Below the pieces are notes generated by a model. It searched no databases. It was not told the origin of the DNA and saw only the letters and a program-made list of their open reading frames with translations. From RPQJ01 sp963846885 (GTDB taxonomy: Bacteria; Pseudomonadota; Gammaproteobacteria; Steroidobacterales; Steroidobacteraceae): 64,000 nt of DNA. The stretch's first letter is position 1. Each line of letters starts with the position of its first letter. Where the stretch lies: the NCBI GenBank assembly GCA_963846885.1, contig CAWJXS010000014.1, positions 41,034-105,033 on the forward strand. Reading direction: 5' to 3'. Position numbers and translations under genes: made by a program. Positions 63,661 through 64,000 of this stretch are shown in pieces.

Positions 63661-64000
63661 CTACTTAATGTGAGCGAGGATTCCATCCAGCTCGTCGAGG
63701 CTGTTGTACGCGATCACGAGCTTGCCCTTGCCGGTGGTCTGGGCGTGCTGCAGCGAGACCTTCGCGCCGAGCTTGTCGGCCAGGTCCTGCTCGAGCCGGT
63801 TGATGTTCGGATCGCCGCGCGGCTCGTCAGCCTCGTCCTTGCGGTTGGCCTTGTCGCCGTGCGCCAGCATCCGCTTCACCAGGGCTTCGGTCTCGCGGAC
63901 CGACAGTCCCTTCTTCGCGACCAGGGCACCCACCTCCACCTGCTGCCGGGCCTGCGTCAGGCCGAGCAGCGCCCGGGCGTGACCCATCTCGAGCTGGCGC
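63661..64000 (-). CDS. parB: Chromosome-partitioning protein ParB, C-terminal part (5' end beyond window)
   Basis: The last 113 residues of ParB are present; the gene runs out of the window. LEMGHARALLGLTQARQQVE and GLSVRETEALVKRMLAHG belong to the HTH/parS-binding region. LEQDLADKLGAKVSLQHA and KGKLVIAYNSLDELDGILAH form the C-terminal dimerisation domain. ParB binds parS near the origin and segregates chromosomes with ParA. Its neighbourhood with atp genes is the usual gammaproteobacterial origin-proximal order, with parA, rsmG and mnmG expected beyond the edge. Confidence 0.95.
   Translation of the reverse strand, partial: RQLEMGHARALLGLTQARQQVEVGALVAKKGLSVRETEALVKRMLAHGDKANRKDEADEPRGDPNINRLEQDLADKLGAKVSLQHAQTTGKGKLVIAYNSLDELDGILAHIK

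Overview
The window is a high-GC chromosomal segment of a free-living gammaproteobacterium. The canonical atp operon lies next to parB, with glmU and glmS beyond it, so this is probably an origin-proximal region. A UrcA-family secreted protein, a TIGR01782-type TonB-dependent receptor, an SLC45-like sugar transporter and a high-GC glycogen cluster fit the Steroidobacteraceae/Nevskiales-Xanthomonadales neighbourhood, but this placement is an inference. No rRNA, tRNA, CRISPR array, prophage or intact insertion sequence was seen.

Layout. 1-3.8 kb: an SLC45-like MFS sugar transporter and a TonB-dependent receptor, both broken by several frameshifts, with a candidate LacI-type operator upstream of the receptor. 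3.9-13.2 kb: an intact alpha-glucan operon on the minus strand (glgP-glgB-glgX-malQ). 13.2-18.2 kb: a lipoprotein, a methyltransferase, then a small Hsp20-like protein coupled to lon, followed by a hairpin-rich intergenic region. 18.2-31 kb: housekeeping and envelope genes (MATE, DedA, MscS-type channel, ECF-permease-like protein, FmdB-like protein, pirin, rimO, YcbB-type L,D-transpeptidase, slyD, DUF4870, YpfH-like esterase, GNAT, DUF1272). 31-39.4 kb: UrcA, a Tat-exported FAD amine oxidase, a lipoprotein GH133-like glucosidase, and a gamma-butyrobetaine-hydroxylase-like dioxygenase beside a frameshifted dimethylglycine/sarcosine dehydrogenase-like gene. 39.5-49 kb: an outer-membrane protein remnant, a Gly/Tyr-rich lipoprotein, a carotenoid/retinol desaturase-like flavoprotein, DUF2256 overlapping an iron-sulfur cryptochrome/photolyase, ppx followed by a CHAD-domain gene, a VIT-family transporter and a di-haem peroxidase. 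49-63.3 kb: glmS, a quinone reductase, corA, glmU, two unknowns and atpIBEFHAGDC. The window ends inside parB.

How the genes work together. GlgP, GlgB, GlgX and MalQ build and degrade branched alpha-glucan. The broken transporter and receptor next to them would have imported maltodextrins. Hsp20 and Lon form a protein quality-control pair. Ppx and CHAD form a polyphosphate pair. The 2OG dioxygenase and the DMGDH-like enzyme suggest use of methylated amines. GlmS and GlmU feed UDP-GlcNAc synthesis.

The most unusual content is non-coding: (i) a 224-bp element with 27-bp near-perfect terminal inverted repeats upstream of the YpfH-like gene; (ii) palindromic arrays of a 7-bp TTAGGGG/CTAGGGG unit at three loci with a shared boundary sequence, plus a 7-bp-period variant inside the atp operon; (iii) a hairpin array after lon in which two hairpins with unrelated stems carry the same 22-nt loop in opposite orientation; (iv) a promoter, terminator-like hairpin and competing antiterminator pairing in the atpI leader; (v) a duplicated promoter before a small secreted protein. 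Six loci carry frameshifts (MFS, TonB receptor, DMGDH-like, outer-membrane remnant, CHAD, peroxidase). Sequence alone cannot separate assembly indels from real gene decay.
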